A stretch of 38,492 bases of DNA. It comes from Verrucomicrobiota bacterium (GTDB lineage Bacteria; Verrucomicrobiota; Verrucomicrobiia; Opitutales; Opitutaceae). Numbering within the stretch: the stretch's first letter is position 1; each line of letters opens with the position of its first letter. A program made the position numbers and the translations under genes. The stretch is taken from positions 1-38,492 of the forward strand of contig JACQWL010000567.1 in the NCBI GenBank assembly GCA_016209255.1, in the 5' to 3' direction. Below the pieces are notes generated by a model, which was not told the origin of the DNA, ran no database searches, and was given only the letters and a program-made list of their open reading frames with translations. This document shows, piece by piece, positions 26,925 to 34,788 of this stretch.

Positions 26925-29900
26925 TCAGAACGATCCCCGGATCCCCAGATTGAAATCCGCGCCGAATTTGAAGCGACGGATGATCTTGGCCCATTCGGGG
27001 ACACTGGTCGTGGTCGAAAATCTTTCGGTGATCGACTCGGCATCGAACAGGTTGATGGCGGCCGCGTAGAGCGAGAATTTCTTGGAGAAGCGGTATTCGA
27101 TATCGGCCCCGACGAGGGTGCGCGGCGCGAACCAGTTGTAGGTGTTGGCGGGAATGGCCGCCGACGGCGCCTGCAGCGCACTGCGGATCCGAGACTTCTG
27201 GTTCACATTGAATCGCGCCGAATACTTCGGCCGGGAAAAAGTCACACCCCAGTTCAGCGTGCGCGGGGTGTAGCCGGTGAAGTCCGCCGTGTTGGCCCCT
27301 TTTAAGCGGAGCTCGGTGTAGTTGAAATGAGCCTGCAGGCTCTTACCCCACCCGGGAAGAAAGTACATGTCCTGTTTGTAGCTGATTTCGAAACCATTCA
27401 CCTCCGCGTTACCCACGTTCTGTTTGGTGACAATATTGTAGCCCGCGTATTGATCGGGAAACTCCTCCGGAATGTCGTACTGATCGAGCGTCGCTGCCGT
27501 CGCCGCCGTCTGCAACACGCCGAAGAAGTCTTTGATCTGCTTGGAGAACAACCCGATGGTGCCGACGCCGCCCTTTACGTTGTACGTTTCCAACGATAGA
27601 TCGAATCCGTCCGACATCCACGGCTTCAACCCGGTGTTGACCACGTTGATGGTGCGGGTGACGGCGGAGGGATCGGAGATGGTGACACCCGGAATAATCT
27701 CCGCCAGGTTGGGCCGGCCCATGGTGCGGGCATAGGCGGCGCGGACGATAATGTCCGCCGTCAGGCTGAAACTGCTGTTCACACTTGGAAAATAGCCGTC
27801 GTAGGTCGTCTCGGTGTTGGAACCGCGGTTTTTGTACAACAGGAGCTGACGGGCCTGCGCGTCCGTGGTGATTGCGATCAAGCGCCCCTGGGCATCGCGC
27901 ACGAGTTTCCCGTTCGCGTCCTTCACGTAGACCGCGCTGGGATCCGTGAGCGGCCCGCGGCCCTGATCCTCGGTCTTTTCATAGCGCACGCCACCCACAA
28001 TCCAAAGCCGGTTGTTCAACAGTTTCGCATCGGCACGCACATAACCGGCCGTGATGTCCTCCTGGAGATTCTTGGAGAAAAGCACGTTTTGCGCGTAGGA
28101 TGTGCCATCCAGCAGCACAAAGTAACTCGGGTTCTGCCGATAGAGGTCGTAGAGTCTCTTCGTGCTGATCCACTGCATGGTCCGGCCCGGATAATACCGC
28201 ATGGCCGTGGCAGAAAACTCGGGATCGAGCACGTCGTAGTTTCTGGCCAGACGATCGGCGGCGGTGCCGGTGGGCCGGAAGCTCCAGCGTTTGAAATCCC
28301 GGTGCAGGTCGCGTTCCTGGTGATTGTAGGAAGCGCCCGTTTTCAGGGTAAACAGACTCAGGGGACCGATCGCACCGAACTCGCGCGCCACGTCGATCTT
28401 CAGCGCGTCCTTGGCGTCCGTCACGTCGTATTCATACGGGCTGTCCACCGAGTTGATCGTGTAGTTCGCGCCGTTGAAGATGTCCACGGGGTTGCCGGCG
28501 CGGTCGAAAGCGCTGACCTCCATCGGCTGGGCGGAAGAGCGCGAGATGGCCTGGCCACGGAGCACCAGATTGGGGATGTTGATGTTGGCGTCGCCGAAGT
28601 AGCCCCTGGAAATATCGCGGTAGCCAACCCGGTCGCGCCCGACCGATCCGTTCATGTCCACGCGCCAGGGCCCGCGGTTGAAGCGATAATTGAGGTTGTA
28701 CTGGCCGGTCTGCTGCTGCCGATGGGCCGTCGGGAAACTCAACGCGGCGCTGCCCACGCCAGTGGCCGCGCCCTGGACGAAGTTCTCGCCCCCGGTGGCG
28801 CCGGCGCCGTAGAGCAGGCGGAGGCGGTTGTCGTTCACCTTGAAGACACCATCCACGTAAAGCACGTTGGCGCGAAAGACACTGTGATCGCCCACCCGCC
28901 ACTCGGCCGTCATGGCCGCGTCGGATGCCTGGGTGATACGCTCACCGGGCACGATGTCCGTCATCGAAAGCGCGAGGGTCGCAAGATCCCGGTTCGAAAA
29001 CACCTCCCGATAGCGGTTGAACCGCGACGTGTGGCCCGCGGCAAACGCAAACGCCAGCGATTTGTTGACCGGCAGCTCGTAATTCAGGTTAAACCCGGGT
29101 TGGAACGGCCCGGTCGAGAGGTCGGGCCGGCTGCCCCGGCGCTTGTCGAAACCCGTGGTCTCGAAACCGCGGCTGTTGAACGTGGTGTAGGCCTTGTAGG
29201 AAAACAACGGAGTCTTGCGCTCAAATCCGCTCTTGCTGATGACATTCACCGCACCGCCCTGAGCGTTGGCGGGCAGATCGGGCGTCGGCACCTTGGTCAC
29301 CTCCACGCGGCTGATGTTGTTCAGTCGAAACGCATCCAGTTCCACGTTACGGCCGGTACCGCCGGAGGTGCTGTTCGCCACCTCGCCACCGTCGATTGTC
29401 ACCAAGGTACCGCTGCTCGGCATGCCACGTACGGAAATACCGCGTGCGACCGTCGAGGAATACTCGATGCTGATGCCGGGGATATACTTCAGGAGCTCCG
29501 CGGCGTTGCCGTCGCCGCTGTCGCCGAATTCGCCCACGGCCACGACATTCTTGATGTTGGCCGCGTTCTTGCGCTCATTGAGCGAAAGCGATTGCGCGTT
29601 CAACCTCACCGCCTCGACGGAGAAGGCATCAAGCATGACCACTTTCCCCGCATCAGCGCCTCGCTCGCGGGCGAAATCCAAATCGAAGTCGCGGCGCACG
29701 GCCTTTCCCGCCTCGACGCGGACCGTGGCGGATTGAGGGGTAAGCCCGCTGTACGTCACGACCAGGTTCACCTCACCAGCCGGAAGGCGATACAACCGGT
29801 ATTCGCCGCTGCTATTCGTGAACGCCTCCACATTTGTCCCACTTACTGCAATCCGCGCGTTGCTTAGGTAGCTTTCGTCCGATAAATTGAAAATCCGGCC

Positions 29901-30017
29901 TTGGATTTCACCAAGATTGGCAGGTTGGGCTTTGACCAAAGAAAAAGGGAGGGCAAAAGCGGCCAGGGCGGTCGCCAACGCTCTCCACACGCAGATGCGG
30001 GGCAATGTAGTTTTCAT
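26925..30017 (-). CDS. TonB-dependent outer-membrane receptor (tandem copy 2)
   Basis: ATG 30017 gives 1030 aa with a signal peptide (WRALATALAAFALPFSLVKAQ). The architecture equals that of the neighbouring receptor: a regulatory-like N-terminal domain (GEIQGRIFNLSDESYLSNAR), a plug (MLDAFSVEAVRLNAQSLSLN, ELLKYIPGISIEYSS, ITIDGGEV-type strand, VTKVPTPDLPANAQGGAVNV) and a barrel ending LGIRGSF. It is the first structural gene after the GntR regulator on the same strand. Its upstream region carries a TTGACA box and a TGCAT/ATGCA inverted repeat. The two receptors are alike in plug and barrel ends but differ in extracellular-loop regions, so they may take related ligands of different size or decoration. 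The 272-bp spacer between the two receptors shows no gene. Confidence 0.95.
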   Translation of the reverse strand: MKTTLPRICVWRALATALAAFALPFSLVKAQPANLGEIQGRIFNLSDESYLSNARIAVSGTNVEAFTNSSGEYRLYRLPAGEVNLVVTYSGLTPQSATVRVEAGKAVRRDFDLDFARERGADAGKVVMLDAFSVEAVRLNAQSLSLNERKNAANIKNVVAVGEFGDSGDGNAAELLKYIPGISIEYSSTVARGISVRGMPSSGTLVTIDGGEVANSTSGGTGRNVELDAFRLNNISRVEVTKVPTPDLPANAQGGAVNVISKSGFERKTPLFSYKAYTTFNSRGFETTGFDKRRGSRPDLSTGPFQPGFNLNYELPVNKSLAFAFAAGHTSRFNRYREVFSNRDLATLALSMTDIVPGERITQASDAAMTAEWRVGDHSVFRANVLYVDGVFKVNDNRLRLLYGAGATGGENFVQGAATGVGSAALSFPTAHRQQQTGQYNLNYRFNRGPWRVDMNGSVGRDRVGYRDISRGYFGDANINIPNLVLRGQAISRSSAQPMEVSAFDRAGNPVDIFNGANYTINSVDSPYEYDVTDAKDALKIDVAREFGAIGPLSLFTLKTGASYNHQERDLHRDFKRWSFRPTGTAADRLARNYDVLDPEFSATAMRYYPGRTMQWISTKRLYDLYRQNPSYFVLLDGTSYAQNVLFSKNLQEDITAGYVRADAKLLNNRLWIVGGVRYEKTEDQGRGPLTDPSAVYVKDANGKLVRDAQGRLIAITTDAQARQLLLYKNRGSNTETTYDGYFPSVNSSFSLTADIIVRAAYARTMGRPNLAEIIPGVTISDPSAVTRTINVVNTGLKPWMSDGFDLSLETYNVKGGVGTIGLFSKQIKDFFGVLQTAATAATLDQYDIPEEFPDQYAGYNIVTKQNVGNAEVNGFEISYKQDMYFLPGWGKSLQAHFNYTELRLKGANTADFTGYTPRTLNWGVTFSRPKYSARFNVNQKSRIRSALQAPSAAIPANTYNWFAPRTLVGADIEYRFSKKFSLYAAAINLFDAESITERFSTTTSVPEWAKIIRRFKFGADFNLGIRGSF

Positions 30018-30379
30018 GATAGTTCTTGGGTGGAGGAGGCAGAATGAAGAAGTCGTACCCGGTGCGAACCGGCCCCTACCTGCACCACGGCGGTGCGCAG
30101 ACAAGGCGCCGCATTTGGTCACAATTACCGCAACCAGACTCGGCGGGGCTGGGAGTGGTGAATTCCATCCGAAACTGGATGAAGCGACGAGTGGTCATGA
30201 TCCGATGGACAAATAAACGTGCATGCAATACGATTATTATGCATTTTCATGTCAACACTAAATGTTTATCGCCCGATGCGATCCACCTTGTCCAGGCTTG
30301 ATTTTCGCGTCGTTTCGGCACCCGGAAAAATCCGCCGACGGACCGCTCGGCAATTCTTGGCCTCAAGCCGCCGATCGTC
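30018..30379 (-). promoter_or_regulatory. Promoter/operator region of the TonB receptor operon
   Basis: This 362-bp AT-richer gap separates the GntR gene from the receptor gene. On the minus strand a perfect TTGACA box lies at 30255-30250. Seventeen bases further is only a weak -10 (about 30232-30227). Between and over these boxes is the inverted repeat TGCAT (30220-30224) N14 ATGCA (30239-30243), including TTATGCAT at 30237-30244. The GntR start region (31135-31162) carries the same half-sites. Separately, ATCCAGTTTC lies on the minus strand at 30180-30171, the core of the motif found before three plus-strand genes. The position suggests control by the adjacent GntR protein; this is inference. 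Confidence 0.5.
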
Positions 30380-31135
30380 CTAGCTGGTATAAACCAATTC
30401 TTCCGGCGTCAGTTCCCGGAGCGAGAGCGCACCCTCCGTCCGCGTCATCAAGCGCACGTTCTTGTCGATGATGTCCTGAATGTGCCGCTCCATCGCGTGT
30501 TTCGCTGCAGCCGCGTCCTGCCGGGCGATCGCCTGAAAAATTTCCTCATGGCTCGCAAGCACGGCGCGGCGGTTCGCGTCCCGTTCCGCCCTCGACGCGG
30601 CGGAGGAGGGCTCTCCACTGCCCATGAACGTCATCGCCACGATGCGGTTTACCAAGTGCAGACGAAGAATCTCCCGCTTTATCAATTCGTTCTTGGCGGC
30701 CGAGATGACACCGATGTGAAATCGCACGTCTTCGCGGTTCTCATCGACCAGGACCGGAGCGTCGTCCGCGGAGCCGATGATGCGCTCGGCCAGCGCGCGC
30801 ATCGCGATGATGACGATTTCGATTTCGCGCAGATCGTCCGGGTGCCGGTTGAGCGCAGCCAGACCCGCCGCATGCGCTTCCAGCGCGAGCCGCATGTCGC
30901 ATACCTCACGGAATTCCTTCATATCCATCTTCTTCACGTTTGCACCCAACCGCGGCCGAATGGTGACGAGTCCGTCCGACTGCAGCTTCAGCAATGCCTC
31001 GGTCACCGGCGTTCGACTCACCCCAATCGCCTCCGAGAGCTGCTCGGTCATCAGCGCATGTCCAGGCGGAAAGTCCCCATCAAGGATTCGCTTTCGAATA
31101 TACTCATATGCAATATCGGGTTTGACATTCTTCAT
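30380..31135 (-). CDS. GntR-family transcriptional regulator with FCD ligand-binding domain
   Basis: I chose ATG 31135 (251 aa, MKNVKPDIAYEYIRKRI), because the winged helix-turn-helix begins at once: ILDGDFPPGHALMTEQLSEA then IGVSRTPVTEALLKLQSDGL. Residues ~85-230 are an all-helical FCD domain. Its usual metal-site residues are visible as Asp and His in EDVRFHIGVIS, His in VLASHEEIF and His in AKHAMERHIQDI. FCD regulators usually bind small carboxylates or sugar acids, which lifts repression. It is divergent from the MFS gene and directly upstream of the two receptor genes, so it is the likely local regulator. The palindrome TGCATAA-N14-TTATGCA overlaps its own start, which suggests autoregulation. 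Confidence 0.92.
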   Translation of the reverse strand: MKNVKPDIAYEYIRKRILDGDFPPGHALMTEQLSEAIGVSRTPVTEALLKLQSDGLVTIRPRLGANVKKMDMKEFREVCDMRLALEAHAAGLAALNRHPDDLREIEIVIIAMRALAERIIGSADDAPVLVDENREDVRFHIGVISAAKNELIKREILRLHLVNRIVAMTFMGSGEPSSAASRAERDANRRAVLASHEEIFQAIARQDAAAAKHAMERHIQDIIDKNVRLMTRTEGALSLRELTPEELVYTS

Positions 31136-31172
31136 GCATAAATGAAAATAACCTGTTATGCACGGCTGGCAA
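31135..31172 (-). promoter_or_regulatory. Putative GntR operator over its own promoter and start
   Basis: TGCATAA (31135-31141) and TTATGCA (31156-31162) form a perfect inverted repeat with 14 bp between arms. A second palindrome, ATAAC-CT-GTTAT, lies inside it at 31148-31159. On the minus strand TTGCCA (31172-31167) and TATTTT (31150-31145) are 16 bp apart and could be -35/-10 boxes. Transcription would then begin almost at the ATG, giving a nearly leaderless message. The binding protein is inferred from position only. Confidence 0.45.
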
Positions 31173-31488
31173 GCCAATACTTCCACCACACCGAGTTTCC
31201 CCATGTTCATTTTCCTGCCGCACGACTTGCCGTGTGGCGCGCCTCATCGCCAAGACGGCAATTCCTTCCGTCGATGATTTACGAGATCCTTGAGCGTTCC
31301 GCCTTGGACCGACTCCGGGTGACGAGGCCTTATTCAGCGGCCGACGATGCCAAACTCCACGCCGGGGCGGATGATTTTCCGATTCTACATGCGCCGCGAG
31401 GACTTCGCGATTAAACCCCTCCCGCTGAAATTCCAGTTTCCTTTGAGTTACCGCCACAGTCCCACAACCTCCGTCCCTAAAAACGCAC
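31163..31488 (+). promoter_or_regulatory. Upstream region of the MFS gene with a recurring motif
   Basis: No gene is convincing here. GAAATTCCAGTTTCCTTTGA lies at 31426-31445, about 63 bp before the MFS start, preceded by the pyrimidine run CCCCTCCC. The same ~20-bp motif occurs at about 33000 and 37643 before two other plus-strand genes. Confidence 0.4.
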
Positions 31489-32802
31489 TTGCACGCATTC
31501 CGAATCTGGCTGGATCGCCTGGCCCAAAGTCCAAACTACAAGTGGGTCGTCGTCGGGCTGCTCTTTTTCTCCGGCTTCCTAAACCTCGAGGATCGCGTCG
31601 TCATTTTTTCGGTGATGCCGCTCATCCGGCAAGAGCTCACGCTTTCCGATTTTCAGATCGGCGCGCTCATGACGGCATTCCTCTGGACATATGCGCTGAG
31701 CTCGCCGTTCGCCGGATTTTTCGGCGATCGCGTGGCACGCAAACGCATCCTGGTCGGATGTCTCATTCTGTGGAGCCTGGTGACCTTTGCGGTGGGGCTT
31801 GTCACCTCGGCCGGCCAGTTGGTCGCGGCGCGCGTGTTGCTCGCGATCACCGAGGCGTTCTACATCCCGGCATCGCTCGCGATCGTCGCGGATTATCATA
31901 CCAAGTCTACGCGGGCGAAGGCCGTCGCGGTACTCGTCATCGGGATGAACCTCGGCCCCATCCTCGGTGGCGCCGCTGCCGGCTGGATCGGAGATCATTA
32001 CGGGTGGCGGCCGGTGCTCCTGATTCTCGGCGGCATCGGAATCCTGCTCGCGTCGGTGCAGTTCGTTTTTCTTCGCGAGGTCGCGATGGGAGCGAGCGAC
32101 GCCGCGGCGGGAAAGAGTTACGGCACGGCGGTGCCGCTCGCGCGGCCCGTGGCGTTGGGTGCGACGATTCGCGAGCTGCTCGGCACGCCGTCGTATGTGC
32201 TGATGGTGCTGTCGGTTGGCATCGTTGCCATCGGGGTGTGGATGCTGATCACGTGGCTGCCGCTTTTCCTCGTGGAGACGTTCAAGATGAGCCTCGCGCA
32301 ATCCGGCTTTTGGGGAAACCTCGCGATCACCGGATCGGTCTTCATTAGCGCGCTGGCTGGCGGCGCGTTGTCGGACTTCGTCGGCGCGAAGCAGCCGCGG
32401 CGACGCATGCTGCTCATGGTGGTGTTCTACGCGCTGGTCCTGCCGTGGCCGCTGCTCTTCTTCGCCGCGAAGAGCGTGACCGTCGTGCTCGTCAGCATTT
32501 TTCTTTTCCAACTATGCCGCGGCATGGCGGAGCTGAATTCATTCCCGCTGATCTACGAGTTGGTTCCTCCGGACAAACGCTCCACGGCCGTCGGCATTTC
32601 GAACTGCGTAAACACAATTTTCGGTGGCGGTGGTGCGCTCGTGGTTGGCTACTTCAAGAGTTCGCTCGGTTTTCAAACCGTGTTCGGCCTCGTGCCAGCG
32701 ATGATTGCGATTTCCGTGGGGTGCCTGCTGATCGGCTACCTCAAGTTTCTTCCCCGCGACCTTGCGCGGCGCGGCGCGGTCGCGCCGGCGGAACCAAGCT
32801 GA
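31489..32802 (+). CDS. MFS transporter, probably for a sugar acid or related organic anion
   Basis: TTG 31489 gives 437 aa; no ATG is closer to the first helix. Twelve hydrophobic segments can be followed, beginning with YKWVVVGLLFFSGFLNLEDR. The MFS signature loop 2-3 is present as GFFGDRVARKRILVG. Helix 4-5 reads AARVLLAITEAFYIPASLA, and the second half repeats the signature weakly at LAGGALSDFVGAKQPRRRM. The sequence resembles the anion:cation-symporter and spinster-like branches, which carry sugar acids and lipids respectively. The divergent GntR/FCD gene favours a sugar-acid-like substrate. It sits in the inner membrane and could import the product released by the secreted enzymes of the cluster. 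Substrate not determined. Confidence 0.88.
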   Translation: MHAFRIWLDRLAQSPNYKWVVVGLLFFSGFLNLEDRVVIFSVMPLIRQELTLSDFQIGALMTAFLWTYALSSPFAGFFGDRVARKRILVGCLILWSLVTFAVGLVTSAGQLVAARVLLAITEAFYIPASLAIVADYHTKSTRAKAVAVLVIGMNLGPILGGAAAGWIGDHYGWRPVLLILGGIGILLASVQFVFLREVAMGASDAAAGKSYGTAVPLARPVALGATIRELLGTPSYVLMVLSVGIVAIGVWMLITWLPLFLVETFKMSLAQSGFWGNLAITGSVFISALAGGALSDFVGAKQPRRRMLLMVVFYALVLPWPLLFFAAKSVTVVLVSIFLFQLCRGMAELNSFPLIYELVPPDKRSTAVGISNCVNTIFGGGGALVVGYFKSSLGFQTVFGLVPAMIAISVGCLLIGYLKFLPRDLARRGAVAPAEPS

Positions 32803-33214
32803 CGCTCCCGATGGACGCCGGTCTCAATCAGCAGACGCTCGGCGCGGGGCTCCGCCAATTCGTCGCCGATTTTGATGGCAGTCAACAAGGGTTCGGCCCG
32901 GGTACGTCCGTTTACAGCCCTGAATAGTGCTCGGCGACGTCGACCATCCGAATTTGCCTGCGCAAGAGCGGCCGGCCGCGGTTATTACCCTTCCCGCCGA
33001 AAATCCAGTTTTCTTTGGGATCGTAACCTGATTTCATCCCTCATCCAACCGCCAAGGGAAAAACGATCATGCGTTCCCTGTTCCTGACGCCCTCCCTGCT
33101 GGCCTCCGGTCACGAACCGCAAACTGAGATGGAATCCGACGCGGGGACTATTCCCCAACGAAAACACCAACCGGTCGCCCAGGCGTAAACCGGGCGTCCG
33201 GCGACTCCCAAGCC
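32803..33214 (+). promoter_or_regulatory. Spacer before the Tat-exported oxidoreductase, with the recurring motif
   Basis: This 412-bp gap holds CCGAAAATCCAGTTTTCTTT (starting ~32998), preceded by CCCTTCCCG, nearly the same arrangement as at 31413-31445. A 39-codon open frame (33069-33188) follows 69 bp later but shows no domain or strong start signal. I do not call it a gene. No terminator hairpin is obvious after the MFS stop. Confidence 0.35.
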
Positions 33215-34519
33215 ATGAAAAAGACCAACATCAACCGCATGAACCGCCGCGAGTTTCTCCGACGAACCGCTGCGCTGGTGACGGCGCCGACCATCCTGCC
33301 CGCCTCCGCCCTCGGCCTCAACGGCACCGTGGCGCCGAGCAACCGCATCGTATTTGGCTGCATCGGCATCGGCAACCGTGCGCGCCACGTCATGCCAAGT
33401 TTTCTGGCGCAAACCGACATCGTCTTCGCCGCCGTCAGCGATTGCCGCGAGGACCGGCTGAAGTCGGCCAAGGAGATCATGGACGCCCACTACGGCAACA
33501 AGGATTGCCGGATGTATTCCGACTTCCGCGAACTGCTCGCGCAGCAGGACATCGACGCCGTTTTCATCGCCACGGGCGACCGCTGGCACACGACGGCCTC
33601 GATCTACGCGGCGCGCGCCGGCAAGGATATCTACAGCGAGAAGCCCGTCTCGATGACGATCAGCGAAGGACGCTCACTGGTCGAGGCTTGCCGCCGCTAC
33701 AATGCGATCTTTCAGGCCGGCACCCAGCGGCGTTCCGCCGGCTCGTATCGCTTCGCCGCAGGGATGGTCCGCCAGGGCAAGGTCGGCCGTGTGCACACAG
33801 TTGAAATGCAGGTGTGGACCGGCCCGACGATCCCGTACGACAGACCCGCGGTCGTCCCCAAAGGCTGGGATTACGACACGTGGCTCGGCCCGGTGCAGTG
33901 GCATCCGTTCGTGCCCAAGCGCGTGGAGGGAGGGAACTGGAACTATTTCTGGGACATGGGCGACGGTCCCATCATCGGCATGGGCTGCCACTACACCGAC
34001 CAGATGCAATGGGCCCTCGGCCGCGACCACACCGGTCCAGTGGAATTCGAGGGCCAATGCACCTGGCCCGACCCGATCAAGTTCATGAGCGAAACGCCCG
34101 TCACAGGCGAAGTCCGCTGTCGTTACGGGGACGGCATCGTCGGTGTCATGTATCAAAGAAAAGCTTTCGCGGACCGCTACATCCGCTATGTCGGCGACGA
34201 AGGCTGGATCCAAGTGGACGATCACACTGACGTCGTCACGGCGGAGCCAAAGTCCATCCTGAACCTGCGCGCCGTTGCCGGCTCCAGCTGGATCAATGCC
34301 GGCGACCATGTCCGCAATCTCCTCGATTCCATCCGCAGCCGCCGGCCGACCATCTGCCATCCGGAGGCGGCCCATCGCGCGCAAACCATCTGCCAGGCGA
34401 TGAACATCGGCCTGCGGCTGGGCCGGAAACTGCGCTGGGATCCCGAAAAAGAGCGATTTGATCTCGAAGAGGCCAACCAGATGCGCCAGCGCGAGCCGCG
34501 GGCGCCGTGGTACATTTGA
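33215..34519 (+). CDS. Tat-exported Gfo/Idh/MocA-family oxidoreductase
   Basis: ATG 33215 gives 434 aa; ATG 33239 would also work. A twin-arginine leader is plain: NRREFLRRTAALVTAPTILPA. The nucleotide-binding fold begins at IVFGCIGIGNRARHVM, then AAVSDCREDRL, VFIATGDRWHT and the catalytic-lysine motif DIYSEKPVSM. The C-terminal domain carries GPVQWHPFVPKRVEGGNWNY, MGDGPIIGMGCHYTDQMQWAL and a conserved ending EANQMRQREPRAPWYI. Such exported, cofactor-loaded oxidoreductases are common in Planctomycetes and Verrucomicrobia and act on sugars in the periplasm, often with a tightly bound NAD(P). Substrate unknown. It is followed by HEAT-repeat and second Gfo/Idh genes on the same strand, probably one functional group. 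No missing key residue is seen. Confidence 0.93.
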   Translation: MKKTNINRMNRREFLRRTAALVTAPTILPASALGLNGTVAPSNRIVFGCIGIGNRARHVMPSFLAQTDIVFAAVSDCREDRLKSAKEIMDAHYGNKDCRMYSDFRELLAQQDIDAVFIATGDRWHTTASIYAARAGKDIYSEKPVSMTISEGRSLVEACRRYNAIFQAGTQRRSAGSYRFAAGMVRQGKVGRVHTVEMQVWTGPTIPYDRPAVVPKGWDYDTWLGPVQWHPFVPKRVEGGNWNYFWDMGDGPIIGMGCHYTDQMQWALGRDHTGPVEFEGQCTWPDPIKFMSETPVTGEVRCRYGDGIVGVMYQRKAFADRYIRYVGDEGWIQVDDHTDVVTAEPKSILNLRAVAGSSWINAGDHVRNLLDSIRSRRPTICHPEAAHRAQTICQAMNIGLRLGRKLRWDPEKERFDLEEANQMRQREPRAPWYI

Positions 34520-34788
34520 AGCCATCGTTCCCGCCTTCGCTCTCGTCCTCGAATCATCGATCCTGAACGGCGAATACCTAGGCGCCGAACGGCTGTGATT
34601 GCACTGATATATCTCCGAATTGTACCCGCATGCGACAATATCGGTCGTGGCGCGGTGTTTCAGCCCGCGCGGCGAAACCTTCAGGCGCTCGAAGCGCGGG
34701 CTGAAGGACCGCGCTACCCAAAACGTCCGCCCGATCCTTGGTTGCGGCTCCGTTGCGCCGTGATCTTTTATCGAGAAAGAAAAACACC
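34520..34788. repeat. Spacer with a REPIN-like palindrome
   Basis: GTGGCGCGGTGTTTCAGCCC (from 34647) pairs with GGGCTGAAGGACCGCGCTAC (34698-34717) as an inverted repeat with ~24-bp arms. This is the family also seen at 20672-20730. Its position after the Gfo/Idh stop could let it terminate transcription, but there is no T tract. Confidence 0.65.

Noticed and set aside
26925-30017. A SusC/SusD pair
   Set aside because: Both large receptors are TonB-dependent proteins and no SusD-like lipoprotein gene lies nearby, so the Bacteroidetes-type system name does not fit.
33069-33188. A 39-codon frame just before the Tat oxidoreductase
   Set aside because: Leader-like start (MRSLFLTPSLLAS) but no conserved features; it may be the remnant of an upstream start or chance.
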